Below are positions 17,400 through 26,101 of a stretch of DNA of 64,000 nucleotides, one piece after another (the first letter of the stretch is position 1; each line of letters opens with the position of its first letter). Position numbers and translations under genes: made by a program. The DNA lies in assembly GCF_016909175.1 (NCBI RefSeq), contig NZ_JAFBFI010000001.1:124001-188000 (forward strand), in the 5' to 3' direction. The DNA comes from Peribacillus deserti (GTDB lineage: Bacteria; Bacillota; Bacilli; Bacillales; DSM-1321). The notes beneath the pieces were generated by a model that was not told where the DNA came from, did no database searches, and saw nothing but the letters and a program-made list of their open reading frames with translations.

Positions 17400-19571
17400 A
17401 TGATGTCAGCTAAATGGTATATTCCTTTTTTTATAGTTATCGCTATATTTTTTATAAAGCATCCCGCAGAAACAAATGCGGAAGAAAATAAGTTCATAGG
17501 ACAAGAAACTTTTTCAGATATAAATGAAGCACAAACAGACCGAGTGATCATTAAATTTAAGGATCAGCCAGTACAAAGTTCATTAAGAGGTATGGAAGTT
17601 GAAGATAGCCAGGTTGGAAACAAGCAGACCATTACCGTAAATGTTCCGGAAGGAAAGAGTGCGGAGGAACTTGCAGAAAAGCTGGAAGAGAAAAATGATG
17701 TGGTCTTTGCAGAACCGGATTATTTAGTTAAATCTGCATACACGCCGAGAGATCCCTACTACCCTTTCCAATATCATCACCAAGCTATTGGAAGTGAAGA
17801 CGCGTGGAATTGGGCAAGCAGCTTAAAAGATGTTACCGTAGCAGTCCTGGATGATGGTTTTGACTTGAACCATCCAGACCTGGCCCCAAATATTAAATCT
17901 GCATATGATACAGTAACTAACCGCACGAATGAGCTGCCCATAAGTTCCCACGGAACACATGTATCAGGGATTATTGCGGCTGGCATGGGTAACGCATATG
18001 GCGGTTCAGGTGTAGCCCCGAATGCAAATATATTGGCAATTAATGTGTTTTCAGGAGAAGACGCCTATATATCGGATGTAATTGAAGGGATTTATTATGC
18101 AGTAGCGAACGATGCCAAAATTATTAACATGAGCCTGGGCGGCTATGAATATTCTTCTTTATTCAATAATGCCATCCAATATGCGTACCAGCAAGGTACA
18201 GTGATTGTCGCCGCAGCAGGGAATGAAGCCACAAGTGAGTTGCATTATCCATCGTCCTATGAAAATGTTATTTCGGTCAGCTCAACGGACCGATTTAACA
18301 ATCGTTCCACATTTTCAAATTACGGAGAGGCGATAGATATTGGAGCTCCGGGCACATCCATTCTCTCTACTATCCCGGAAAACCGATATGCCTATATGAG
18401 CGGAACTTCAATGGCGTCTCCAGTTGTGGCAGGGGCAGCGGCTTTAGTTTGGGGTGCGGAACCAGGCCTGACAAACGACCAGGTGGCACAGCGTATTCTG
18501 ACTACGGCTGTGGATTTAGGTCAGCCCGGGGAGGATTCCTTTTATGGCTATGGGCTCTTGAACGCAAAGGCTGCTCTTAATGTAAGGAAATTAGAAGCTC
18601 CTTTCGTCAATCAGGTTTCTGACCAGGACACTTCAGTTACTGGGTACATGCAGGTTCCGGCAGTCAAAGGCCGCGTGATCGTGAGTAATGGCAATCAGAC
18701 CTTAGCCCTCGGCAGCGTAAACGAACAAGGCCAGTTTTCAGTATTCATTTCCAAGCAGGCAGCAGGTACAGCTTTGTATGTAAAAGTGGTTGGCGAAACG
18801 GGAAATGAGAGTGCTGCTGCCAGCATAATAGTTACTGATAAAACGGCTCCCGCCGCACCCACAGTCAATGAAATCTCTGATTCAGCCGTACAAATAACTG
18901 GAAAAGCAGAACCGGGCGCGAGTGTGGAAGCGAAAGCGGACGGAAAGGTCTGGAAGGGTTTTGCAGACAAATACAGCCATTTCATGATTGCTATTCCTAA
19001 ACAGAAGGCTGGAACGAGGGTCGATATAACGGCTGCAGACTCATATGGGAATAAAAGCGGAAAAACCACAGCGGTAGTAAAAGATCGAACCGCCCCTGAC
19101 GTATATATGAATAAAATGACAAATAAAGATTTAGTAATGACTGGCACCACAGAAAAAGATGCTGTAATTACCGTTGTGATAAGCAAAAAACCATACAAGG
19201 CAGCAGCAGATCAGAATGGTCGTTTCAAGCTTAGCATTCCAGTGCAGAATGCCGGCACGCTTATTTCATATATTGCTAGAGACCTAGCGGGGAATCAAAG
19301 TAAACCGAAGACAATAACCGTAGTCAAGATAGCTCCCAATAAGCCGGCAGTAAACAGCGTTTCCACTTTTACTACTCTTATTACAGGCAAAACAGAAGCA
19401 AAAGCAGAGGTCCATATAAAAATGGGTTATAAAACTTACAAGACCAAAGCTGATGCCAAAGGTAATTTCAAGCTCCGAATAGCTAAACAGAAAAAAGGAA
19501 CTAAAATCAGTATCTTGGCCAGGAACGCGAGTGGCCAAATCAGTATTTCGAATATTACCATAGTAAAATGA
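17400..19571 (+). CDS. Secreted subtilase (S8) with C-terminal Ig-like repeats
   Basis: A 723-residue exported protease. The signal peptide is MSAKWYIPFFIVIAIFFI; residues about 45-115 are a propeptide (DRVIIKFKDQPV ... VVFAEPDYLV). Catalytic triad: Asp in AVLDDGFD (about 150), His in SSHGTHVSG (about 184), Ser in SGTSMASP (about 335), with the oxyanion Asn in AAAGNEA. Residues about 400-723 comprise four repeats of some 80 residues, each with ITGKAEPGA/DITGTTEKDA-like and GTRVDITAADSYGNKSG-like segments, as in wall-associated Ig-like/OmpL47-type modules. An ATGATG double start follows GGGGGAATAA. Confidence 0.9.
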   Translation: MMSAKWYIPFFIVIAIFFIKHPAETNAEENKFIGQETFSDINEAQTDRVIIKFKDQPVQSSLRGMEVEDSQVGNKQTITVNVPEGKSAEELAEKLEEKNDVVFAEPDYLVKSAYTPRDPYYPFQYHHQAIGSEDAWNWASSLKDVTVAVLDDGFDLNHPDLAPNIKSAYDTVTNRTNELPISSHGTHVSGIIAAGMGNAYGGSGVAPNANILAINVFSGEDAYISDVIEGIYYAVANDAKIINMSLGGYEYSSLFNNAIQYAYQQGTVIVAAAGNEATSELHYPSSYENVISVSSTDRFNNRSTFSNYGEAIDIGAPGTSILSTIPENRYAYMSGTSMASPVVAGAAALVWGAEPGLTNDQVAQRILTTAVDLGQPGEDSFYGYGLLNAKAALNVRKLEAPFVNQVSDQDTSVTGYMQVPAVKGRVIVSNGNQTLALGSVNEQGQFSVFISKQAAGTALYVKVVGETGNESAAASIIVTDKTAPAAPTVNEISDSAVQITGKAEPGASVEAKADGKVWKGFADKYSHFMIAIPKQKAGTRVDITAADSYGNKSGKTTAVVKDRTAPDVYMNKMTNKDLVMTGTTEKDAVITVVISKKPYKAAADQNGRFKLSIPVQNAGTLISYIARDLAGNQSKPKTITVVKIAPNKPAVNSVSTFTTLITGKTEAKAEVHIKMGYKTYKTKADAKGNFKLRIAKQKKGTKISILARNASGQISISNITIVK

Positions 19572-19573
19572 TT

Positions 19574-19603
19574 AAAAGCATCGGACCTGTTTCCGATGCT
19601 TTT
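19574..19603. terminator. Bidirectional terminator
   Basis: AAAAGCATCGGA / TCCGATGCTTTT, six-base loop, between the convergent protease and Lys-rich genes. Confidence 0.85.
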
Positions 19604-19662
19604 GCTATATCATTGGATTTTCCGGCAGCCAATACAGGTGAACCTACTAATAAAATAAAAAT

Positions 19663-19696
19663 AAAAAGCCCGCCTCCACAGAAAAGGAAGCCGGGC
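19663..19696 (-). terminator. Terminator of the Lys-rich exported protein gene
   Basis: GCCCGGCTTCC ... GGAGGCGGGC read on the minus strand, followed by TTTTTATTTTT. Confidence 0.85.
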
Positions 19697-19717
19697 ATGT
19701 ATGTTTTAATAATGAAA

Positions 19718-20347
19718 TTATTCCGCTGCTGGTGCTGGCTCTGCAGGTTCACTAGATTCTGCTGGGGGTGATGTTTCACCGGGAACAGCTGAATCATCCT
19801 TTGGAGAGGAAGCTTCAGCTGCCAGCGTTTTAACTCGCTCTATTTCAGAAGCAGCCAGTTTTTTAAGCTCTGCGGACTTAGCAGCAAGTGCATCGAACTC
19901 TGCAGCCGCATTCTTATTCTTTTTCTTATCAGCAGAGATCTGTTTATCGATAGCTTTTAATTTATTGATCTCGGCATTTAATTTGCCTTTATAGCTATTA
20001 TATTTGGATGAAGCAGTCTGTTTCGTTAGATCTTTTTCAGGTGTTCCTTCTTTATTAACATCAAAATAGCTATTAATAGACTTGATGATGTTTTTTATAG
20101 AAGAATCCACTGTATAGATCCGCTTTTCAATGGACTTGCCCGCAGTTGTTTTTACAGTAATTTTCTTCTTAGGTTTTTCAGGAGTCTTGCCCTTCTCAAC
20201 AACTGGCTTTTTAGCTTGTTCAGGCTTATCTTCTTTTTGTGTTTCTAGGGTTTTTTCTGAGCCCTTTGCACTTGCCATTGACACAGTTCCTATTGTAAGC
20301 GCCAATGCAAATAATGCTGTTAATACTTTTGAAAACGATGTTTTCAT
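19718..20347 (-). CDS. Exported Lys/Ala/Pro-rich protein
   Basis: A 209-residue protein starting at the ATG behind AAAGGAGG (MKTSFSKVLTALFALALTIG), with a signal peptide ending at ASA. A Lys/Pro-rich linker (PEQAKKPVVEKGKTPEKPKK) precedes a helical, coiled-coil-like region (YNSYKGKLNAEINKLKAIDK). The C-terminus is Pro/Ala/Glu rich (PAESSEPAEPAPAAE), as in proteins that thread the wall. No known domain. Transcription appears to pass through a c-di-GMP riboswitch, so it may be a surface or matrix component. Confidence 0.75.
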   Translation of the reverse strand: MKTSFSKVLTALFALALTIGTVSMASAKGSEKTLETQKEDKPEQAKKPVVEKGKTPEKPKKKITVKTTAGKSIEKRIYTVDSSIKNIIKSINSYFDVNKEGTPEKDLTKQTASSKYNSYKGKLNAEINKLKAIDKQISADKKKNKNAAAEFDALAAKSAELKKLAASEIERVKTLAAEASSPKDDSAVPGETSPPAESSEPAEPAPAAE

Positions 20348-20363
20348 TACCTGTTCCTCCTTT

Positions 20364-20450
20364 GGTAACGGCAGCTGGCTGGCATAGATCAATCCTTAGC
20401 CCCATAGCTTTGTGACACCAAGTTTCCCTGGTTGTACCTATTGCCCTATC
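20364..20450 (-). ncRNA. Probable second c-di-GMP-I riboswitch
   Basis: Read on the minus strand: GGGCAATAGG, ACCAGGGAAACTTGGT (P2 with GAAA loop), GTCACAAAGCTATGGGGCTA (GEMM joining segment), AAGG, ATGCCAGCCAGCTGCCG. Order and spacing follow the copy at 16771, with compensatory differences in the stems. It lies just upstream of the ribosome binding site of the Lys-rich exported protein. Less canonical than the first copy (GTCACAAAGC in place of GGACGCAAAGC). Confidence 0.7.
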
Positions 20451-20653
20451 ATATACCAGTATTTAGTTCATTTGGTAGGGGAAGTTTTATAAAATAGAAA
20501 TTTGTTTAAAATTATGTGAAAAAGGACATGGAAGAATAAATATTACACGTTTCTAACCGATAAACTAAAAAACCTCTTTAAGAAGGATATAAAACAAACT
20601 TACAAAAATTTTTGTTTTATACGAAACCTTAAATTAAATAAATACCTGGAGAA

Positions 20654-20668
20654 TGGGGATTGTCCCCA
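20654..20668. repeat. Degenerate REP palindrome
   Basis: ATGGGGATTGTCCCCA, core only, in the galE upstream region. Confidence 0.55.
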
Positions 20669-20684
20669 AAAAAGGGACATAGGC

Positions 20685-20718
20685 AAATCTATATTTTTCT
20701 ATCAATTTTTGTTATAAT
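20685..20718 (+). promoter_or_regulatory. Promoter block of the first galE
   Basis: AAATCTATATTTTTCT, 12 bp, then TATAAT. The same block with the same spacing precedes the second galE (21971-22004). The -10 hexamer is consensus; the -35 is poor, so an activator may act here. Confidence 0.55.
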
Positions 20719-20806
20719 TAACAGGGGAATTTATTTAGTATAGACATAAAAAAGCACGGATGGCTTGATCAAGGGTGCATTCTATAGTCAAAGTGAGGGT
20801 AAGATT

Positions 20807-21820
20807 ATGACAATATTGGTAACAGGGGGCGCGGGCTACATTGGAAGCCACGCGGCTGTGGAACTTTTAGAAAATGGGTACAACATCGTAGTCTTAGACA
20901 ATCTATCAAATAGTAATATGGAATCGATTAATAGAGTAAAAGAACTTACAGGAAAAGATTTTCCTTTTTACACGGATGATTTATTAGATCGTGAGGCGCT
21001 GGATAATCTGTTTAAGAAGCATGATATTGAAGCTGTTATGCATTTTGCCGGGCTTAAAGCGGTTGGGGAATCTGTCGAAATTCCTTTGAAGTATTATCAT
21101 AATAATTTAACAGGCACGATTAATCTGTGTGAGGTAATGGCTAAATATAATGTGAAGAAGCTGGTTTTCAGTTCTTCTGCAACCGTGTATGGCCTTCCGG
21201 AAAGTAATCCGATCGACGAATCTTTCCCATTGTCAGCAACGAACCCATACGGCCGGACAAAGCTGATGATCGAAGAAATTTTACAGGATGTATATGTTTC
21301 TGACAACAGCTGGAGAATTGCCCTGCTGCGCTACTTTAACCCGGTTGGCGCGCATGAGAGCGGCAGAATTGGGGAGCATCCGAATGGAATTCCCAATAAC
21401 TTAACTCCATATATCACTCAGGTAGCAGTAGGTAAACGTGAAAAGCTTGCTGTGTTCGGGAATGATTATGAAACAGCAGATGGTACTGGGGTACGCGACT
21501 ATATACATGTGACCGACTTGGTAAAAGGACACTTGAAAGCGCTGGAATATCTAGAGAAAAATGAAGGCGTGGAGACATTTAATCTTGGAACAGGTACCGG
21601 CTACAGTGTGCTAGATTTAGTGAATACGTTTAGCGATGTAACCAACCGCGAGATTCCGTACGAGGTAGTGGGACGGCGCGCCGGTGATATCGGAGTCTGT
21701 TATGCAAATCCGGAAAAAGCAGAAAAAATGCTTGGATGGCGTGCGGAGAAGACGTTAACGGATATGTGCAGAGATTCCTGGAAATGGCAGTCAGATAATC
21801 CTAATGGATATGAATCTTGA
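20807..21820 (+). CDS. galE: UDP-glucose 4-epimerase (first copy)
   Basis: A 337-residue SDR enzyme interconverting UDP-glucose and UDP-galactose. MTILVTGGAGYIGSHAAVEL has the NAD-binding GxxGxxG; SSSATVYG and NPYGRTKLM hold the catalytic Ser/Tyr/Lys (Y-x3-K), and RYFNPVGAHESG follows. I chose the ATG starting MTILVTGG, since the longer frame adds only a non-conserved tail. It opens a wall-polymer cluster with a close paralogue 309 bp downstream and probably supplies galactosyl (or GalNAc) donors. Confidence 0.93.
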   Translation: MTILVTGGAGYIGSHAAVELLENGYNIVVLDNLSNSNMESINRVKELTGKDFPFYTDDLLDREALDNLFKKHDIEAVMHFAGLKAVGESVEIPLKYYHNNLTGTINLCEVMAKYNVKKLVFSSSATVYGLPESNPIDESFPLSATNPYGRTKLMIEEILQDVYVSDNSWRIALLRYFNPVGAHESGRIGEHPNGIPNNLTPYITQVAVGKREKLAVFGNDYETADGTGVRDYIHVTDLVKGHLKALEYLEKNEGVETFNLGTGTGYSVLDLVNTFSDVTNREIPYEVVGRRAGDIGVCYANPEKAEKMLGWRAEKTLTDMCRDSWKWQSDNPNGYES

Positions 21821-21833
21821 TAGATAGAAAAAA

Positions 21834-21864
21834 CAGGCCCTATTCCGATGAGGATAGGGCCTTT
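21834..21864 (+). terminator. Terminator between the two galE genes
   Basis: AGGCCCTATTCC / GGATAGGGCCTTT, so the paralogues are transcribed separately. Confidence 0.75.
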
Positions 21865-21970
21865 CTGATGCTTATTTTTTATCTGATACAGGACTGAAGT
21901 TTGTTTGCATTCCTTTTTATGGGAATGATGAGGCAAGCGTGGTCTGCCGGGGTTTCCGGGCATCTAGGCT

Positions 21971-22004
21971 AAATCTATATTTTTCTGAGTGATTCGGTTA
22001 TAAT
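21971..22004 (+). promoter_or_regulatory. Promoter block of the second galE
   Basis: AAATCTATATTTTTCT identical to the block upstream of the first copy, again 12 bp before TATAAT. Confidence 0.55.
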
Positions 22005-22128
22005 TACAAGAGTGTTTAAACCGAATCATACATGATCTTTCAAAAACTGACATGACTTATACATAGAAAAGGATGAAATGTTAAACCAAAAGAATGGTCC
22101 ATTCTTTTACTATAAAGGGGTTGTCATC

Positions 22129-23142
22129 ATGACTATATTGGTTACTGGAGGCGCTGGCTACATTGGAAGCCACGCAGTTGTAGAATTATTGAAAAATGGA
22201 TATGAGGTTGTCGTTCTAGACAATTTTGCTAACAGTCAAATGGAAACAATCAATCGAGTGAAAGAAATTACCGGCAGGGATTTCTCGTTCCATTCATGCG
22301 ACTTATTAGACCAGGATGGACTGGATAACCTATTTAAGACGTATAATTTTGATGCTGTCATTCATTTGGCAGGCCTTAAAGCAGTTGGTGAATCAGTAAG
22401 TATACCTTTGAAATATTATCAATCGAATCTAACAGGAACCATCAATCTGTGCGAGGTTATGGCCAGGCACAATGTGAAAAAACTGGTTTTCAGTTCTTCA
22501 GCTACCGTTTACGGACTCCCGGAAACAAATCCCATCGATGAGTCTTTCCCGCTTTCAGTGACGAATCCTTACGGCCGGACTAAGCTGATGGTCGAGGAGA
22601 TGTTACAGGATCTGTATGTATCAGATAACTCCTGGCATATTGTGATGCTGAGATATTTCAATCCGATAGGCGCCCACAAAAGCGGCAGAATCGGTGAGAA
22701 CCCTAACGGAATTCCGAATAATCTGATGCCGTATATCACTCAGGTTGCCATTGGAAAAAGAGACAAGCTTTCTGTTTTCGGCGATGATTACGAAACAGAA
22801 GATGGTACAGGTGTAAGGGATTATATTCATATTACGGATCTTGCGAAAGGGCATGTTAAGGCGCTTCAGTATGTGGAGAAAAACGCCGGGGTTGAAACCT
22901 TCAATCTCGGAACCGGCACAGGCTACAGTGTGTTTGATTTAGTGAACACCTTCAGCGAGGTCAATAATGTGGCGATCCCTTACGAAGTGATAGACCGCCG
23001 GCCGGGAGATATTGCCGTCTGCTATGCAAATCCAGAAAAAGCAGAAAAACTGCTTGGATGGCGGACAGAAAAAAGCTTAGCTGAAATGTGCAGGGACTCC
23101 TGGAAATGGCAGTCTTATAATCCAAATGGATATACAGGATAA
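22129..23142 (+). CDS. galE: UDP-glucose 4-epimerase (second copy)
   Basis: A 337-residue paralogue of the preceding gene with the same motifs (TGGAGYIGSHAVVELLKNGY; SSSATVYGLPE; NPYGRTKLMVEEML). The two proteins can be aligned without gaps, so this is a tandem duplication. The start is the ATG following AAAGGGG. It is 42 bp upstream of tagG and may be cotranscribed with it. Some positions differ near the substrate site, so one copy could prefer UDP-GlcNAc; that is a guess. Confidence 0.93.
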   Translation: MTILVTGGAGYIGSHAVVELLKNGYEVVVLDNFANSQMETINRVKEITGRDFSFHSCDLLDQDGLDNLFKTYNFDAVIHLAGLKAVGESVSIPLKYYQSNLTGTINLCEVMARHNVKKLVFSSSATVYGLPETNPIDESFPLSVTNPYGRTKLMVEEMLQDLYVSDNSWHIVMLRYFNPIGAHKSGRIGENPNGIPNNLMPYITQVAIGKRDKLSVFGDDYETEDGTGVRDYIHITDLAKGHVKALQYVEKNAGVETFNLGTGTGYSVFDLVNTFSEVNNVAIPYEVIDRRPGDIAVCYANPEKAEKLLGWRTEKSLAEMCRDSWKWQSYNPNGYTG

Positions 23143-23184
23143 ACTGCGAGTAAGCAAGCGGCTGTTAATTAAAGGAGAATAGGT

Positions 23185-23976
23185 ATGTTTAATATATATA
23201 AGGAAATGTGGGATCGCCGGAAGATGATCCATGCATTATCCTTGCAAGAGATCAAAAAAGAATATGCAGGGACCGTTTTAGGTTCTGTATGGGGCCTTGT
23301 GAATCCCCTTATGAGAATAGCTGTTTATTGGTTTGTATTTAGCATTGGTACCCGGGCCGATAACCCGGTAGGCGGGGCACCTTATGCGGCATGGCTGGCG
23401 ATCGGAATGGTGGCCTGGTTTTTATTGAATGACGCCTTCCGTCTTTCCCAAAAAGCCTTTCGGAGCAAAAGGAGCATTATTAAGAACACTCCTTTTCCAA
23501 TAGCCATCCTGCCTGCGGTACAGATTACCTTTTCATTTTACACTCATCTCATTTTACTGGTTGTCATCCTCATTGCGATGGCCTTTGCTCTGCAGACAGT
23601 ATCTGTCTATTGGCTTCAAATCCTTTATTATGATTTTGCAGCGCTTATGCTGCTATTAGGCCTTGGGTCTGTGACCGCACCGCTGGTTGCGATCAGTAAA
23701 GATTTTGGACGCTTCTTAGATACAGTCCTAATCTTTCTTTTTTGGATGACTCCTATTTTATGGCCTGTAGAAAATGCAGGCCCGCTCGAAAATGTAGTAA
23801 AACTGAATCCTTTCCATTACATTGTTCAAGGATATCGGGATTCTATTTTTTATCACTCCGGTTTTTGGGAACATCCGCTTTACACCTTGTATTTCTGGGC
23901 CTTAGTATTGGTGTTATTTATTCTGGGCAATTATTTATACAAGAGGATGAAGCCAATATTCTTGGATATCATGTGA
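23185..23976 (+). CDS. tagG: Teichoic acid ABC transporter permease (TagG-like)
   Basis: A 263-residue ABC-2 type permease with about six membrane helices (AYWLAI-like GMVAWFLLNDAFRLS; LLVVILIAMAFALQTVSV; FLDTVLIFLFWMTPILWPVE). The final NPFHYIVQGYRDSIFYHSGF is characteristic of TagG/Wzm permeases that export wall polymers attached to undecaprenyl diphosphate. AAAGGAGAATAGG ribosome binding site. It is paired with the ATPase gene directly downstream. Confidence 0.9.
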   Translation: MFNIYKEMWDRRKMIHALSLQEIKKEYAGTVLGSVWGLVNPLMRIAVYWFVFSIGTRADNPVGGAPYAAWLAIGMVAWFLLNDAFRLSQKAFRSKRSIIKNTPFPIAILPAVQITFSFYTHLILLVVILIAMAFALQTVSVYWLQILYYDFAALMLLLGLGSVTAPLVAISKDFGRFLDTVLIFLFWMTPILWPVENAGPLENVVKLNPFHYIVQGYRDSIFYHSGFWEHPLYTLYFWALVLVLFILGNYLYKRMKPIFLDIM

Positions 23977-24004
23977 TTTTTTTTTCGTGAAAGGCTGATT
24001 GAGT

Positions 24005-25639
24005 ATGGATATAGCAGTAAGCGTTAAGCATCTGACAAAAAAATATAAATTATATCAAGATAAATGGGGCCCCATTAAAGAGGTTGTCTCGAAAAAGAAG
24101 CTTCATAAAGAATTCCTGGCACTAAATGATGTTTCCCTGGATTTTCCTAAAGGAGAAGCGATTGGTGTTCTGGGCACAAACGGGTCTGGTAAATCTACTT
24201 TGCTGAAAATTATCACAGGTATTGCGGACCCTACATCAGGAACTGTAGAAGTAAATGGAGCACTTGTATTTTTAGATGTTAGTTCGGGGATAGATTCTGA
24301 ATTGAGCGGGTATGACAACATCTTTATGAAAGGTGTGCTATTAGGCTATTCAAAGGAAGAAATGATGGAAAAGGCTGACGATATTATCGAGTTTTCGGAG
24401 CTCGGGGATTTCATTAACCAGCCTGTAAAAAACTATTCTTCCGGTATGAAAGCAAAACTGGGCTTTGCGATATCAGTGAATGTCAATCCTGATATTTTAA
24501 TAGTGGATGAGGCACTGGCAGTTGGTGATTCTATGTTCAGAGCCAAGTGTATGAACAAGATGAATGAATTTAAGGAACAGGGTAAAACCATTATCTTTGT
24601 CAGCCACGATAAGAATGCCGTTGAATCGTTTTGTTCAAAAGCCGCCTGGATCAACAAAGGGGAGCTCATTGCCTATGGCGATTCAAAGCATGTAGGATCT
24701 ATTTACAATGAATTTATGAGCGGCAGGAAAAAACTTGAGGAAATCCGCACGGAGCTTACACTGAATCATAGTATTGAACAAGTATACCAGCATGTAACAG
24801 ATGAAGGCCTTTCCCTCGAATTAAAGGGCTATCTCTACGGAACCAAGGCTGATACTTCATTTGACTTTGTCCTTAAAGAAAACCGGACAGGTGAATATAT
24901 CAGCAAGCCCCTTGAAAGAATTGCGTATAGCGGACGTTCTTCTCTTCCAGCAGATGTGGCGGGAGATGCTGGATTTGCAATTTCTATCAGTGAAAGGGAA
25001 TATCCAAACTTTTTAAAGCCTGGGGCATTCACATTTTTGGTCCGCAGCAAGAATGAAAACGGTGAATGGGTCCAATTTCCTTTGTGGGCCGGCAATGCAG
25101 ATTTAGAGGGAGCCGTAGACCAGAAAGGCCAGTTTTTATATAAAGCTAAGGTAGAGAACAATCAATTGATCCTAAGAGTCGATAATCTGGAGAAAGTCCA
25201 AGAACAGGTTAATAAAATATGGCTTGAGGGAAATAACCTGCATATTGAAGGAGTCGCTTTTGTAAGAGGCTATGAAGCCGGTTCACAAGAAGATGTTTCT
25301 ATCCGTATGCATGTGGTGGACTTAGAAAGCTTTGAAGAAAAATCTTATCCTGCTGTGGTGAGTGAGACAGAAGAAATTACAGAAAACCCTTCTTTCAATC
25401 CGCAGGGAAAAAATTACAATTTTGCCCAATTCAAAACTGTGATCAATCTAGATGAATTTAACAAAGGCAAATATGAATATAGAATGAAATACAAAATGAA
25501 TAAAGAGCCGTTTCACGAAATGTATATCCTGGTCTGGGCATCCAATAGTAAAGAATATCCCGGCGGGGCATTACAGCTCGGCGATAAGGAAGTTGAAATC
25601 CAGACCGGATCCAAGTACCTTAGAATGGAAGTCAGGTAG
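24005..25639 (+). CDS. tagH: Teichoic acid ABC transporter ATPase (TagH-like)
   Basis: A 544-residue protein. Residues 1 to about 250 are an ABC domain: Walker A GTNGSGKST, signature YSSGMKAKLG, Walker B ILIVDEALAVGD and the H-loop FVSHDKN. Residues about 260-544 form a long beta-rich extension, similar in size to that of B. subtilis TagH (527 residues) and analogous to Wzt substrate-recognition domains. With TagG it flips wall teichoic acid outward. I take ATG at 24005; TTG two codons earlier is possible. Confidence 0.88.
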   Translation: MDIAVSVKHLTKKYKLYQDKWGPIKEVVSKKKLHKEFLALNDVSLDFPKGEAIGVLGTNGSGKSTLLKIITGIADPTSGTVEVNGALVFLDVSSGIDSELSGYDNIFMKGVLLGYSKEEMMEKADDIIEFSELGDFINQPVKNYSSGMKAKLGFAISVNVNPDILIVDEALAVGDSMFRAKCMNKMNEFKEQGKTIIFVSHDKNAVESFCSKAAWINKGELIAYGDSKHVGSIYNEFMSGRKKLEEIRTELTLNHSIEQVYQHVTDEGLSLELKGYLYGTKADTSFDFVLKENRTGEYISKPLERIAYSGRSSLPADVAGDAGFAISISEREYPNFLKPGAFTFLVRSKNENGEWVQFPLWAGNADLEGAVDQKGQFLYKAKVENNQLILRVDNLEKVQEQVNKIWLEGNNLHIEGVAFVRGYEAGSQEDVSIRMHVVDLESFEEKSYPAVVSETEEITENPSFNPQGKNYNFAQFKTVINLDEFNKGKYEYRMKYKMNKEPFHEMYILVWASNSKEYPGGALQLGDKEVEIQTGSKYLRMEVR

Positions 25640-26101
25640 AGCTGTTTTCTGACCAGGTATGTTATGTATGCATGGGACGGAACGCGGAAGATTTCATGCA
25701 GTTTCTGTTAAATTATGTGAAACTCCCCACAATTAAGCCAGCCGGGGGTTTTACAATCAACACATGAAAAAGACTGTGGTAAATGTTCGGCGTTGATCAT
25801 TGCACTTTGTGATCTTCGTCCCAGGCGCGGGACTCATTCTGGAAGAGAGCGTTCAAGGGAGATCTTGCTATACGTCAAGAAGGCTCCCTTGAACGGGAAT
25901 GTGCAGCGGAAATCTAAACAGGCAAACAGATTTTTATTATAAATAAGCAAACTTCTGCTTACCCGTCAGATACGGGGTAACAGTGAAAATACATGGGGAA
26001 CTTTAGTTTTTTGCCCGTTCCTCTAAGCGGACTAAAGAGGTCCGGTTCCACCCGAAAGTTTCCATGGAAGGATCTCTAATACGATAACGAGGAGTATAGG
26101 C
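25640..26101 (+). other. 462-bp structured leader region upstream of the glycosyltransferase
   Basis: No ORF with a ribosome binding site. Several strong hairpins follow each other: TTCAAGGGAG ... CTCCCTTGAA at about 25850-25892 with an inner CTTG/CAAG pair, AAGCAAACTTCTGCTT and ACCCGTCAGATACGGGGT at about 25945-25980, and CCTCTAAGCG ... AGAGG near 26030. It may be a cis-acting leader, but I match no known riboswitch. Confidence 0.4.
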
